Part shown: positions 17,044-24,612 of the stretch, one piece after another
Layout: every line of letters begins with the position of its first letter
How positions within the stretch are numbered: the stretch's first letter is position 1
NCBI GenBank assembly: GCA_964603255.1
Contig: CAZRVA010000027.1
Location: forward strand, 1 to 28,283
Direction: 5' to 3'
DNA length: 28,283 bases
From: UBA6183 sp964603255
GTDB taxonomy: Bacteria > Bacteroidota > Bacteroidia > UKL13-3
Notes under the pieces: generated by a model
Databases searched by the model: none
Told to the model about the DNA's origin: nothing
What the model saw: only the letters and a program-made list of their open reading frames with translations
Translations under genes and position numbers: made by a program

Positions 17044-17625
17044 TTATATTTTTACCGTTTGTTGATCCATCATTTTGCGCAAGTTATTTAAAGCATAACG
17101 CATACGCCCCAAAGCAGTGTTAATACTAACTCCGGTTTTATCGGCTATTTCTTTAAAACTCATGTCGCCCCAATGACGCATAATCAGAACCTCGCGCTGC
17201 TCATCGGGCAAACGTTTTACCAACTCCTTGATGTTTTGTTCGGTTTGATATTGGATTAACTTGTCTTCACGACTTTCTTCCGCAATTTGAATGTAACTTA
17301 AAATATCATTGCCTTCACTATCGGTAATGGTTAAGTTACGTTTTTGTTTACGGATGTAATCGATGGTTAAGTTACGGCCAATGCGCACGGCCCATGGACC
17401 AAACTTTCCTTCTTCGTTGTAATTACCTTGGCGTAAGGTTTGGATGATTTTAATGAATGTTTCCTGAAAAATATCTTCGGCCAGTGCCCTATTTTTTACC
17501 AATAGATAAATGGCGCTAAAAATGCTGCGCTGATGACGTTTTACGAGCTGCTCTAGGCTAGCTTCGTTTCCTTGAATGTAGAGGTGAACCAACTCTTGGT
17601 CACTAATCTGCTGTACGTTTTTCAT
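17044..17625 (-). CDS. ECF-type RNA polymerase sigma factor
   Basis: A 193-residue sigma-70-family protein with the two-domain ECF layout. Sigma-2 is at about 26-96, including the core/-10 signature (AEDIFQETFIKI, then GPWAVRIGRNLTIDYIRKQ). Sigma-4 is at about 133-187, with the helix-turn-helix LPDEQREVLIMRHW...SFKEIADKTGVS. There is no sigma-3 domain and no long C-terminal extension. It directs RNA polymerase to a specific promoter set, unknown here. The 249 bp upstream contain no other gene, so it probably has its own promoter, though no TAnnTTTG match is clear. The small gene downstream is a likely functional partner. Confidence 0.95.
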   Translation of the reverse strand: MKNVQQISDQELVHLYIQGNEASLEQLVKRHQRSIFSAIYLLVKNRALAEDIFQETFIKIIQTLRQGNYNEEGKFGPWAVRIGRNLTIDYIRKQKRNLTITDSEGNDILSYIQIAEESREDKLIQYQTEQNIKELVKRLPDEQREVLIMRHWGDMSFKEIADKTGVSINTALGRMRYALNNLRKMMDQQTVKI

Positions 17626-17874
17626 GGCCTAAACAATTTAGGGTTAGAGAATAATTGAAGTACTTAAAAATTAGTGTAGAGTGTTTTCTATAGCTTTATG
17701 TATTAATTGCTGTGAGTTGGTTGATTTTTGATACTGTAAATATACTGACGAAAATCAGTAATGCAACAGAATTTTTCTTAAAATTTATAAAACGTGCATT
17801 TCCCGACAAAAAAATGACAATCCATTTATAATAAAAAAACGGCCCGAAAGCCGCAATCAGTGAGTGGTTTAGCA
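17626..17874. other. AT-rich gap between the ECF sigma gene and RNase HI
   Basis: No reading frame is supported. The part next to the sigma gene should hold its promoter. Around 17727-17760 on the minus strand, CAGTA occurs twice 11 bp apart inside a GATTTT/AAAATC inverted pair, a possible but unproven regulatory site. The rnhA terminator lies at the right end. Confidence 0.4.
17833..17853 (-). terminator. Rho-independent terminator of the rnhA transcript
   Basis: On the minus strand CGGC (17853 to 17850) pairs with GCCG (17843 to 17840) around a 6-nt loop and is followed at once by seven T (17839 to 17833). It lies 21 nt after the rnhA stop. Confidence 0.7.
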
Positions 17875-18339
17875 CTAGTTAAACATCCCGCTTTCAAATC
17901 CTTCATCTACCAATAAATTTGTTTTGTCATCGGCTGCTGTGGTGGCTAAAACATCACAACGTTCGTTTTCTTTATGTCCGGCATGACCTTTAACCCACTT
18001 AAACGTAATTTTATTTTTAGGATACAAACGCAAAAACTGCCTCCATAAATCAGCATTTTTTTTGTCTTTAAAATTGGTGCGTTGCCAGTTAAACACCCAC
18101 CCTTTTGTTACCGCATCGCACACATATTTACTATCGGTATGTATGGTAATGTTTATGCCTTCTACTTTCATGGCTTCTAAGGCTTTGATAACAGCTAATA
18201 ACTCCATGCGGTTGTTGGTAGTATTGCGGTATCCGGCTGATAGTTCTTTGTAATGTTTACCCGCTATCAACACCACACCATACCCGCCCGGACCAGGATT
18301 GCCGCGTGCAGCTCCATCTGTAAAAATATTAACCTGCAT
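17875..18339 (-). CDS. rnhA: Ribonuclease HI
   Basis: A 154-residue protein of standard RNase HI length. It cleaves the RNA strand of RNA:DNA hybrids (R-loops, primers) in the cytoplasm. The catalytic carboxylates are all present: D8 (IFTDGAARGNPGPGGYG), E46 (TNNRMELLAV), D69 (ITIHTDSKYV) and D129 (NERCDVLA), plus H119 in the KGHAGH loop. The basic-protrusion region (about 80-103, GWVFNWQRTNFKDKKNADLW) is retained, as in the E. coli enzyme. Its start overlaps the end of the upstream secreted-protein gene by 11 bp, so the two are probably translationally coupled. A terminator follows. Confidence 0.97.
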   Translation of the reverse strand: MQVNIFTDGAARGNPGPGGYGVVLIAGKHYKELSAGYRNTTNNRMELLAVIKALEAMKVEGINITIHTDSKYVCDAVTKGWVFNWQRTNFKDKKNADLWRQFLRLYPKNKITFKWVKGHAGHKENERCDVLATTAADDKTNLLVDEGFESGMFN

Positions 18340-18820
18340 TTACAGCTTTAAACTCGCCTTTAAATTTTATTTTTTTCTTTACCCCGTTGTCGTATTTAAT
18401 AAATACATCGGCAGTAATAAAGTAATTTCCGTTGGCTAATTTTTTTCCTTTAATGTAACCACCATCAATTTTATGATAACCTCTTCCAATACAAAAACAA
18501 CCCAATTGGTAAGTAGCTTTACTCAAGGCCATCTTCTTTTTAAAGGTGAAGTTTTTCCAGGTTGAGTCTACTTCAAATAAAAGGCTTTCAAACATTTCAT
18601 CATCAGAAATTGCCGGACGCTCTGCATGTTGTTTGCTGTATTGAAAAACAATTTTGTTACCCGATATCATCTCAGGATAAATGCTGCCTTCGTTGTTTTT
18701 GATGTCGATGCTTTTACCCGAAAAAAACTCATAAGTAATACGCTCAGGATTGATGCTATCGTTTTGGGCAAAAACTAACGTTCCGGCAAATAGACTTATA
18801 ATTAATAATAGATTTTTCAT
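18329..18820 (-). CDS. Secreted protein of unknown function
   Basis: A 163-residue protein from ATG 18820, chosen because MKNLLLIISLFAGTLVFAQ is a complete signal peptide; an in-frame ATG seven codons earlier would bury it. The mature part is beta-rich and basic toward the C-terminus. It has a Cys-x-Cys pair in a Gly-rich stretch (LGCFCIGRGYHKIDGGYIKG) and ends with repeated Lys/Phe/Gly strands. No lipobox, enzyme motif or family is recognised. It overlaps rnhA by 11 bp. A periplasmic or extracellular role is inferred from the signal peptide only. Confidence 0.7.
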   Translation of the reverse strand: MKNLLLIISLFAGTLVFAQNDSINPERITYEFFSGKSIDIKNNEGSIYPEMISGNKIVFQYSKQHAERPAISDDEMFESLLFEVDSTWKNFTFKKKMALSKATYQLGCFCIGRGYHKIDGGYIKGKKLANGNYFITADVFIKYDNGVKKKIKFKGEFKAVNAG

Positions 18821-18893
18821 GTTGTGTTTTAAAGGTTGCAATTTATACCAATTGTATTTGTTTTGGCGCTAGCTGAAATAAATTACCATGTTT

Positions 18894-18957
18894 AATGCCG
18901 AATGCCATTGAAAATAAGTAACTAACAAAACGGCTTACATCACACAATTTCGGCATT
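18894..18957. repeat. Inverted repeat in the folC 3' region
   Basis: AATGCCGAA (18894-18902) is perfectly complementary to TTCGGCATT (18949-18957), which overlaps the end of folC. The spacer is 46 nt and no T-run adjoins either side, so it is not a textbook terminator. Confidence 0.4.
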
Positions 18958-20242
18958 ACAAAGCCTCAGCAACAATAAACGTACTGCCACCTATAAATAT
19001 CATATCTGTTTGTGCGGCATTGTTTAAAGCTGCTTGCTTTGCTTCAACTACATTTGCATAAACCTTGCCATTTAAACCAAATCCTGCTGCAATTTCGGCC
19101 AATTCGTTTGCAGGCATAGCTCTTGGTATGTTGGCATTGGTAAAATAATACGTGGCTTCTTTGGGCAACATACTTAACACCTTAGTAATGTCTTTATCGC
19201 GCACCATTCCAATTACCATGTGCAATTGTGTGTAGGTTTGTTGTTTTATTTGTTCCAACACATAAGCCAATCCATCCACATTATGACCGGTATCGGCAAC
19301 CATTAAAGGTTGCTGTTGTAAAATTTGCCAACGTCCCATTAAGCCAGTATTTTCTTTTACTTTGGCCATTCCGGTTAATATGGCTTGAAACGGAATTTCG
19401 AAACCAATTTCTTTTAATTCCAACAAAGCTGTAATAGCAGTTTTAATGTTGTTGAGCTGATAATTTCCGGTTAAATCACACTTTAGTTGCCTTAAAAAAG
19501 GTTTGTCGTTGTAGTAAACATCAGCAGCAATGTACTCACTATTTTGGTTGATGTTTTGAAAGGAAACTGTTTCTGAAGCCAATACAATCGGACTTTCTTT
19601 TACATTAGCAGCATACTCAAACACCGGCCATGTTTCTGCATGATATTCGCCAATAACCACAGGTACACCACTTTTAATGATGCCTGCTTTTTCGCCAGCA
19701 ATTTTAGGCAAGGTATCGCCCAACATGTCCATGTGATCCCAACCTATGTTGGTAATTACACTTAACTCAGGCGTTATTACATTGGTTGAATCTAATCGTC
19801 CGCCCAAGCCGGTTTCTATTACTGCCACATCTACTTTTTCAATGGCAAAATAATGAAAGCACAATGCCACTGTCCATTCAAAAAACGAAGGTTTAATTTC
19901 GTCAAAATGCGTTTTGTATTGAGCTACAAAATCAACCACAAATTGCTCAGGTATGGGCTCGCCATTAATGCGAATACGCTCCCTGAAATCTTTTAAATGT
20001 GGTGATGTATACAAGCCCACTTTAAAACCTGCTTCTTGCAACACACTGGCCAACATGTGCGAGGTTGACCCTTTGCCATTTGTACCTGCAATGTGTATGG
20101 ATTCAAACTCTTTATGCGGATTATTTAACACCTTACATAAAGCAAGTGTGTTGGTTAAGTCTTTTTTAAAAGCAGCAGCACCAATGCGTGTAAACATGGG
20201 CAACTGACTAAATAAATACGTTAATGTTTGTTCGTAATTCAC
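18956..20242 (-). CDS. folC: Bifunctional dihydrofolate synthase/folylpolyglutamate synthase
   Basis: A 428-residue Mur-ligase-family enzyme. It ATP-dependently joins glutamate to dihydropteroate and then to folates. The ATP-binding loop is HIAGTNGKGST (50-60), followed by the family signature YTSPHLKDFRERIRING. Further motifs are GLGGRLDSTNVI, NIGWDHMDMLG and, in the C-terminal ligase domain, ADTGHNVDG. Length and domain order are normal. The secreted-protein gene follows after about 135 bp containing an inverted repeat. Upstream lies a 1-kb non-coding region with structured repeats. Confidence 0.96.
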   Translation of the reverse strand: MNYEQTLTYLFSQLPMFTRIGAAAFKKDLTNTLALCKVLNNPHKEFESIHIAGTNGKGSTSHMLASVLQEAGFKVGLYTSPHLKDFRERIRINGEPIPEQFVVDFVAQYKTHFDEIKPSFFEWTVALCFHYFAIEKVDVAVIETGLGGRLDSTNVITPELSVITNIGWDHMDMLGDTLPKIAGEKAGIIKSGVPVVIGEYHAETWPVFEYAANVKESPIVLASETVSFQNINQNSEYIAADVYYNDKPFLRQLKCDLTGNYQLNNIKTAITALLELKEIGFEIPFQAILTGMAKVKENTGLMGRWQILQQQPLMVADTGHNVDGLAYVLEQIKQQTYTQLHMVIGMVRDKDITKVLSMLPKEATYYFTNANIPRAMPANELAEIAAGFGLNGKVYANVVEAKQAALNNAAQTDMIFIGGSTFIVAEAL

Positions 20243-20353
20243 TACCGCAAGTTTAAGTGTAAATTTGAGAATAAGGAAATGGTGGTTGGTGGTAATGTTT
20301 GGTAGAGTTCTTCAATAATTATTTAGCAATCAAGCATGAACTCTTTAAATGCA

Positions 20354-20612
20354 GAATCAATAAATTCTGATTGAATAACTCAGGTGCAGTGGGCATTCAC
20401 GAATGGTGTGAAATCCGACTGATTCGGGTCAAGGGCCGGTTGGCCTTGCGCGAGGAATCAGGTCGGATTTGGCATTCGTGGTGGGCTTTTTGGTTACTTT
20501 TTGCCCACACAAAAAGTGACAAAGAAATTGATAATTTTACTTTTGGGGTAGCGCCCCCATTCCGAAGCTTCGAAACCGCGATAATTTTTAACTCGTAGTT
20601 GTTTATTGTTTT
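20354..20612 (+). repeat. Structured repeat, copy A
   Basis: Aligns end to end with copy B (20911-21174). Order of parts: a short AATCA/TGATT hairpin (from 20355); a large stem with outer arms CACGAATG (20398-20405)/CATTCGTG (20473-20480) and inner arms 20411-20425/20455-20470 (one bulge); a 29-nt loop at 20426-20454; a hairpin TTACTTTTTG/CAAAAAGTGA (20494-20503/20510-20519); and a TGGGG/CCCCA hairpin (20544-20548/20555-20559). A shared tail ends near TTGTTTATTG. Strand is arbitrary. Confidence 0.75.
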
Positions 20613-20764
20613 TTTTCCTCGTTGATTGCTGCGCAGTTGTCTTGAAACAAATGTTTACATTCAGCGATACCACTGAAAACATAAAGATACAGAGCTAAAA
20701 AGTATCCAAAAAATTCAAGGCTTATGCTGCTTTTACTACAATCTACAATGCCTGTTTTTGCTAC

Positions 20765-20804
20765 GCAATCCAAGCCATTACGCTACGCTTCATTTCTGGA
20801 TTGC
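20765..20804. repeat. Hairpin between repeat copies A and B
   Basis: GCAATCCA (20765-20772) is complementary to TGGATTGC (20797-20804) with a 24-nt loop. No T-run follows. Not part of the A/B alignment. Confidence 0.4.
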
Positions 20805-20910
20805 TTACTAAGCCTGGCCCGCAAACAGTCCTCTTGATTGTTATGTAAAATCATCATAGGCCGAGTGGAGTCCTTCAAGTATGGCTCATCGCTCATAATT
20901 GGAGCTCGTT

Positions 20911-21174
20911 AAATCAATAAGTTTTGATTGAAGGACTCAGCGTGCGGTGGGTTTTAAACGATTTGGCGGGGCCGCCTTCTGCGGGTGGAATCACCAAGGG
21001 CCAAGGGGCGGTTGGACTTGCGCGTGTTGGTGATGAAGCGCCATGAAATCGTTTGATTTTTTGCAGTACTTTTTTCTAAAAAAAGTGCGAAAAGAAATTT
21101 TGGAGATTCATTATTCTTGGGGTTGCCACCCCAAACTGGCAATACTTTTTAACTAGTTGTGGTTTATTGTTTTT
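20911..21174 (+). repeat. Structured repeat, copy B
   Basis: Same architecture as copy A. The outer stem is AAACGATTTGGCG (20956-20968) with CGCC (21039-21042) and AAATCGTTT (21046-21054). The inner stem is ATCACCAA (20990-20997)/TTGGTGAT (21027-21034). The loop is 29 nt at 20998-21026, with 25 of 29 bases identical to the loop of copy A. Then come a 10-bp hairpin (21066-21075/21079-21088), a TGGGGT/ACCCCA hairpin (21118-21123/21128-21133) and the shared tail ending near TTTATTGTTTTT. The stem sequences differ from copy A but remain complementary. A side hairpin CCGC/GCGG (20972-20984) is specific to this copy. Confidence 0.75.
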
Positions 21175-21202
21175 GGGCCTTGTTGAATTAGCATTTGAAG
21201 AA

Positions 21203-21250
21203 GCAAAAAGTTACAAAAGAATTTGATAATTTTTATTCTTGGGGTTGCAC
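21203..21250 (+). repeat. Partial structured repeat, copy C
   Basis: Resembles only the 3' part of copies A and B: CAAAAAGTTACAAAAGAATT, TTGATAAT, then TTATTCTTGGGGTTGC. The large hairpin is missing. It ends about 30 bp from the menC stop codon. Confidence 0.55.
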
Positions 21251-21280
21251 CTTTTCCAAAAATCAGAAACAAGAACACAT

Positions 21281-22321
21281 CTAAATCAACTCCCACTTTT
21301 TACTTTTATCATACACCAACTGCCCGTTGCTTACCGTTAACGGAGAAGGAATGTTGTTGGTATATAAACTACCTGTGCCAAGTCCTTGAGGAACTTGTAA
21401 GTGTTGTGTGGCTGTCCATTGTGCTATGGCGTTTAGGCCAATGTTGCTCTCTAATGCACTAGTAGCCCACCAACCTATGTTATTGTGCTGTGCTAACTTA
21501 ACCCATGCTTCGCTGTTTGAAAGTCCGCCCAACAAAGTAGGTTTTAAAATAATGTGTTGTGGTTTTATGTGTTGAAGCATTCGTTGCCCATCTGCTTTTA
21601 CATCAACCCCAATTAACTCTTCATCTAATGCAATGGCTATGGGTGATTTGGCACAAAGTTCTTGCATGGCATCCCATTGTTTGGGTTTAATAGGTTGCTC
21701 TATGCTGTGAATTTCAAAACGGGAAAGTTCGCGTAATTTTTCTAATGCTTCATCGGTTGCAAAAGCACCATTGGCATCTAAACGTATGGTTGTTTTAAAA
21801 GCATTAAACTGCTTTCTGAATGTTTCAAGCATGCGACATTCTTCATCAAAATCCAATGCACCTACTTTAAATTTTATGGTATCAAAACCATGTGAAGCTT
21901 TTTCCAAGGCTTCTTGCAGCATGGTTTCTTTTTCATTCATCCACACCAAACCATTAATAGCAACAGGCTGTTGGCTGCGGTAAAATGGAGTATCAAACAA
22001 CAAAAAATCTGCTTGGTGTTGTGCAGCCAAAAAAGCCGTTTCAAAAGCAAACTGCACGCTGGGGAAACCTGAAAAATCTAACATATTAAACGTATAACCA
22101 TTGGTTACAGCTGTACAACATTCGTTTATTTTATTTTCTATTTGTGTAACATCATCAACACTCAATCCAGGTAATGGAGCGGCTTCGCCCCAATAACTTT
22201 TACGTTCGGTTTTACTGGTTAGCACTACGTAATATACCGTATGCGTTTGCATGGTATTACGCGATGTTTTGGCTGGCCTTTTAAATTGTAATTGGTGTTT
22301 TAAGTATGAGGCAACAAACAT
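21281..22321 (-). CDS. menC: o-Succinylbenzoate synthase
   Basis: A 346-residue enolase-superfamily enzyme that dehydrates SHCHC to o-succinylbenzoate in menaquinone synthesis. Catalytic lysines are in the KxKxG motif (K150, K152) and at K260 (IILKP). Metal ligands are D182 (RLDANG), E208 (SIEQP) and D233 (ALDE). The capping-domain signature near RPAKTSR (15-21) and the C-terminal SALESNIGLNAIAQ support the family. The superfamily also holds dipeptide epimerases, but the next gene, menA, settles the assignment. Its ATG overlaps the menA stop (TAATG, one shared base), which predicts translational coupling. Confidence 0.93.
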   Translation of the reverse strand: MFVASYLKHQLQFKRPAKTSRNTMQTHTVYYVVLTSKTERKSYWGEAAPLPGLSVDDVTQIENKINECCTAVTNGYTFNMLDFSGFPSVQFAFETAFLAAQHQADFLLFDTPFYRSQQPVAINGLVWMNEKETMLQEALEKASHGFDTIKFKVGALDFDEECRMLETFRKQFNAFKTTIRLDANGAFATDEALEKLRELSRFEIHSIEQPIKPKQWDAMQELCAKSPIAIALDEELIGVDVKADGQRMLQHIKPQHIILKPTLLGGLSNSEAWVKLAQHNNIGWWATSALESNIGLNAIAQWTATQHLQVPQGLGTGSLYTNNIPSPLTVSNGQLVYDKSKKWELI

Positions 22322-23286
22322 TATTTCACAAAATTATTAATCGTATTACTCACAAAAATTCCTAAGGCTACGGTTTGAATTACCACAAAAACCACCACCA
22401 ACATTAAGGTTGAAATACTTAATTGCTTTAATAAAGCATTGTACTTTGGCGATGGTTCCAATTTTTGAACAGTAACACCTTGCTTAATGATGGGAATAAA
22501 AGCCAATAAACTTAAATATTGAATCCAATGCAACAAATTGGCTTGAATAAAAAATGCCAATGAAAGCAACGCACCTAACAATAAAAACCAATGATAGATA
22601 CGTGCTTTTTGCAAACCCATTTTAACTACAATGGTATTTTTTCCAGAGGCCCGATCGTTTTCTATATCGCGTATATTGTTGGTGTTTAAAACAGCTGTAC
22701 TTAAAAATCCAACGGTTATTGCGGGTAATATCATCCATTTATCAACCGGCCAACGCCAAGTAAAATGGTTGTGTAAAATGTAAACACCCAATACGGCTAC
22801 CAATCCAAAAAACACAAACACAAACACATCACCCAAACCACTATAACCATAAGCACTTTTGCCAACAGTGTATTTAATAGCTGCGGCAATGGAGGCCAAC
22901 CCTAAAATAAAAAATAGTAAAAACGAGTAGTTGATGTTGCCATCGGCAGCAAGGTAAAGCAAACCAATACCGCTGATTAAACTTAACACCACAAACACAA
23001 TAATCATACGCAACATGGCTTGTGGCGTAATATTTCCGCTTTGTAAAGCACGCATATTCCCTACCCTATTTTGGTTATCGGTGCCTTTGGTAAAATCGCC
23101 ATAATCGTTGGCCAGGTTACTTAGTATTTGTAAAAAAATAGCGGTAAGTAAAGCTAAAATCGTAATCATTTTGTGCGATTCTACTCCACTTAAATCAGAC
23201 AAAGCGCTTCCCATTAAAATGCCCGAAACGGCCAATGGCAAAGTACGCAGTCGCATTGCGCTAATCCATGTTTTTAAATTCGACAT
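22321..23286 (-). CDS. menA: 1,4-Dihydroxy-2-naphthoate polyprenyltransferase
   Basis: A 321-residue UbiA-family integral membrane prenyltransferase that attaches the isoprenoid tail to DHNA, giving demethylmenaquinone. The two Asp-rich, Mg-diphosphate-binding motifs are present: NDYGDFTKGTD (60-70) and DIENDRASGKNT (207-218). About eight or nine hydrophobic helices fill the rest. The start follows the DUF3037 stop by 3 nt, and its own stop overlaps menC, so all four genes of this block should be one transcript. Confidence 0.95.
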   Translation of the reverse strand: MSNLKTWISAMRLRTLPLAVSGILMGSALSDLSGVESHKMITILALLTAIFLQILSNLANDYGDFTKGTDNQNRVGNMRALQSGNITPQAMLRMIIVFVVLSLISGIGLLYLAADGNINYSFLLFFILGLASIAAAIKYTVGKSAYGYSGLGDVFVFVFFGLVAVLGVYILHNHFTWRWPVDKWMILPAITVGFLSTAVLNTNNIRDIENDRASGKNTIVVKMGLQKARIYHWFLLLGALLSLAFFIQANLLHWIQYLSLLAFIPIIKQGVTVQKLEPSPKYNALLKQLSISTLMLVVVFVVIQTVALGIFVSNTINNFVK

Positions 23287-23289
23287 AGG

Positions 23290-23685
23290 TTATGATTGAG
23301 GTGTTGCCACCAATTCGTTGTACAATAGTTCTAATTTTAAATCAGCATCGTTACAAAAACCAGGATGTGTTTCGGAGGTTTGAATAACCGTGCTGCGTTT
23401 TGCAGTTAACCATTTAAACCGCGATTGCACGTCAAGAGATGCAATGGTTCCGGGTTGATTGTTACCGATACAAATTTGTTCGAACGCCATTAAATGTTGT
23501 TTAATATCATCCACATCAGCCCAAGGAAAAGCACTTAAAATGCGCTGTTCATCAAACCCAAATTTAGCTTTAAGGTATTTGCTTTTTTTACAAAACAATA
23601 CCACGCCAACATTTAAACATTCGCCACGTTCAACCCTTGGTACTATTTTAACAATAGCGTACTCAAATAAGTTTTTCTCTTGCAT
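23290..23685 (-). CDS. DUF3037 family protein
   Basis: A 131-residue cytoplasmic protein with the DUF3037 pattern: an N-terminal FEYAIVKIVPRVERGECLNVGVVLFC, then a central helical segment and the RFKWLTAKRSTVIQTS stretch near the end. The biochemical function of this family is not known to me. Its start lies inside the 3' end of the HipA-like kinase gene (23-bp overlap), and it is 3 nt from menA. The coupling to the kinase suggests the two proteins act together, for example as substrate, inhibitor or adaptor (inference). Confidence 0.85.
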   Translation of the reverse strand: MQEKNLFEYAIVKIVPRVERGECLNVGVVLFCKKSKYLKAKFGFDEQRILSAFPWADVDDIKQHLMAFEQICIGNNQPGTIASLDVQSRFKWLTAKRSTVIQTSETHPGFCNDADLKLELLYNELVATPQS

Positions 23686-24460
23686 GGTTGGCTTCGTTTA
23701 AAAATATTGAACTGTTTGCTAAACGTGTGGTTAAAAATTGATGGTACACCTCGCGAACTTCGTTTGCAGGTAAACCCACGTTGGTGTTAGTTAGCCAAGT
23801 CTCAGGAATTGCATGTACAATGTTTTGTATCACTTCAGGGGTAATGCGTTTTAACATTTCATCATGCATGTTGTTTAAGTTTGATGCCATGGGCAATAAC
23901 ACATGATCTTTAATCATAACAAACGGTTTGATGGCTTGCTCTTTCCAATTATCCCAGCTGTGGTGAAAGTACAACGATGCACCATGATCTATTAACCATA
24001 ATTGTTTGTTCCAAGTAAGCATATTGGTATTTCTTACCGTACGATCAACGTTGGTTAAAAAGGCATCTAACCAAACAATTTTAGAAGCCAAATTTGCATC
24101 TAGTTTAGTAACCAATGCATCGTAAGTGATAGAGCCCGCTAAATAATGAACACCTAGATTTAAACCTACACTGGCTTTAAGTAAATCTTGAATTTCTTCA
24201 TCGGGTTCGGTTCTGCCAAAAGCTTCATCAAGTGTTGCAAACACCAACTCCGGAGTATTTAATCCGGCAGCACGAGCCAACTCACCACCAATAAAATCGG
24301 CAATCAACGCTTTAACGCCCTGACCTGCTCCTTTAAATTTAATTACATATAAAAATCCGTCATCTGCCTCAACCAAACCCGGCATTGAGCCACCTTCGCG
24401 CAAAGGCGTAACGTAGCGGGTTATGTTTACATGTCTGATACTTGATGCTGTCTCGATCAT
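23663..24460 (-). CDS. HipA-like kinase family protein
   Basis: A 265-residue protein related to the kinase core of HipA and PI3/4-kinase-like folds. A beta-rich N-lobe includes FLYVIKFKGAGQG, with K41/K43 as candidate ATP lysines. The catalytic loop FLTNVDRTVRNTNML carries D139 and N144/N146. The metal-binding Asp is D158 in LWLIDHGASL. It lacks the extra N-terminal domain of classical HipA, and no HipB-type DNA-binding antitoxin is present. It heads a four-gene operon with DUF3037, menA and menC, and a good promoter match lies 17 nt upstream. Kinase activity is plausible because the key residues are intact; the target is unknown. Toxicity should not be assumed. Confidence 0.85.
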   Translation of the reverse strand: MIETASSIRHVNITRYVTPLREGGSMPGLVEADDGFLYVIKFKGAGQGVKALIADFIGGELARAAGLNTPELVFATLDEAFGRTEPDEEIQDLLKASVGLNLGVHYLAGSITYDALVTKLDANLASKIVWLDAFLTNVDRTVRNTNMLTWNKQLWLIDHGASLYFHHSWDNWKEQAIKPFVMIKDHVLLPMASNLNNMHDEMLKRITPEVIQNIVHAIPETWLTNTNVGLPANEVREVYHQFLTTRLANSSIFLNEANHAREKLI

Positions 24461-24476
24461 AGCTAAAAATAATTGC

Positions 24477-24507
24477 CAAAAGTAGGCAAAGCAAACGTTA
24501 CAACAAT
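24477..24507 (-). promoter_or_regulatory. Predicted promoter of the kinase-DUF3037-menA-menC operon
   Basis: On the minus strand TACTTTTG (24484 to 24477) matches TAnnTTTG exactly. ATTG (24507 to 24504), 19 nt upstream, matches the -33 TTTG at three of four positions. The ATG at 24460 would have a leader of roughly 10 nt. Confidence 0.55.
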
Positions 24508-24519
24508 ATACCCATAAAT

Positions 24520-24563
24520 AACCACAGCGAACGCAGCGTTTTTCACAGCGATAACAGCGAAAT
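24520..24563 (-). repeat. Short degenerate repeats of ACAGCGA/CGCAGCG type
   Basis: ACCACAGCGAACGCAGCG, then TCACAGCGATAACAGCGAAA. Read on the minus strand this is the same kind of phrase (CGCTGTG...CGCTGTGGTT) that forms the tandem repeat about 150 bp to the right, but inverted. Confidence 0.5.
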
Positions 24564-24612
24564 AATTGCTCACATAAATCACGGCATTTAAAAGAAAGTT
24601 TAATTATTAGTC

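Larger units (their letters stand above)
20243..21280. other. Gene-free region with structured repeats
   Basis: About 1 kb between folC and menC with no supportable gene. Short open frames exist on both strands, but they cross the hairpin repeats and have no start signal or recognisable product. It contains two full repeat copies (A and B), one partial copy (C), and an 8-bp hairpin at 20765-20804. Both flanking genes are on the minus strand. Confidence 0.7.

Noticed and set aside
18894..18957. Terminator of folC
   Set aside because: The stem is 9 bp but the loop is 46 nt and no T-run follows on the minus strand, so it is listed only as an inverted repeat.
20371..21142. Short open frames on both strands in the folC-menC gap
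   Set aside because: They run through the hairpin repeats, have no ribosome-binding or signal context, and are not conserved between copies A and B as protein; the conservation is of nucleotide structure.
20243..21280. Insertion sequence or retron
   Set aside because: No transposase or reverse-transcriptase frame, no terminal inverted repeats bounding the region and no clear target duplication. The hairpins resemble a non-coding repeat.
23290..24460. HipBA-type toxin-antitoxin module
   Set aside because: The kinase is a minimal HipA-like form, there is no HipB-type helix-turn-helix partner, and the pair is embedded in a metabolic operon. Toxin function is not supported.
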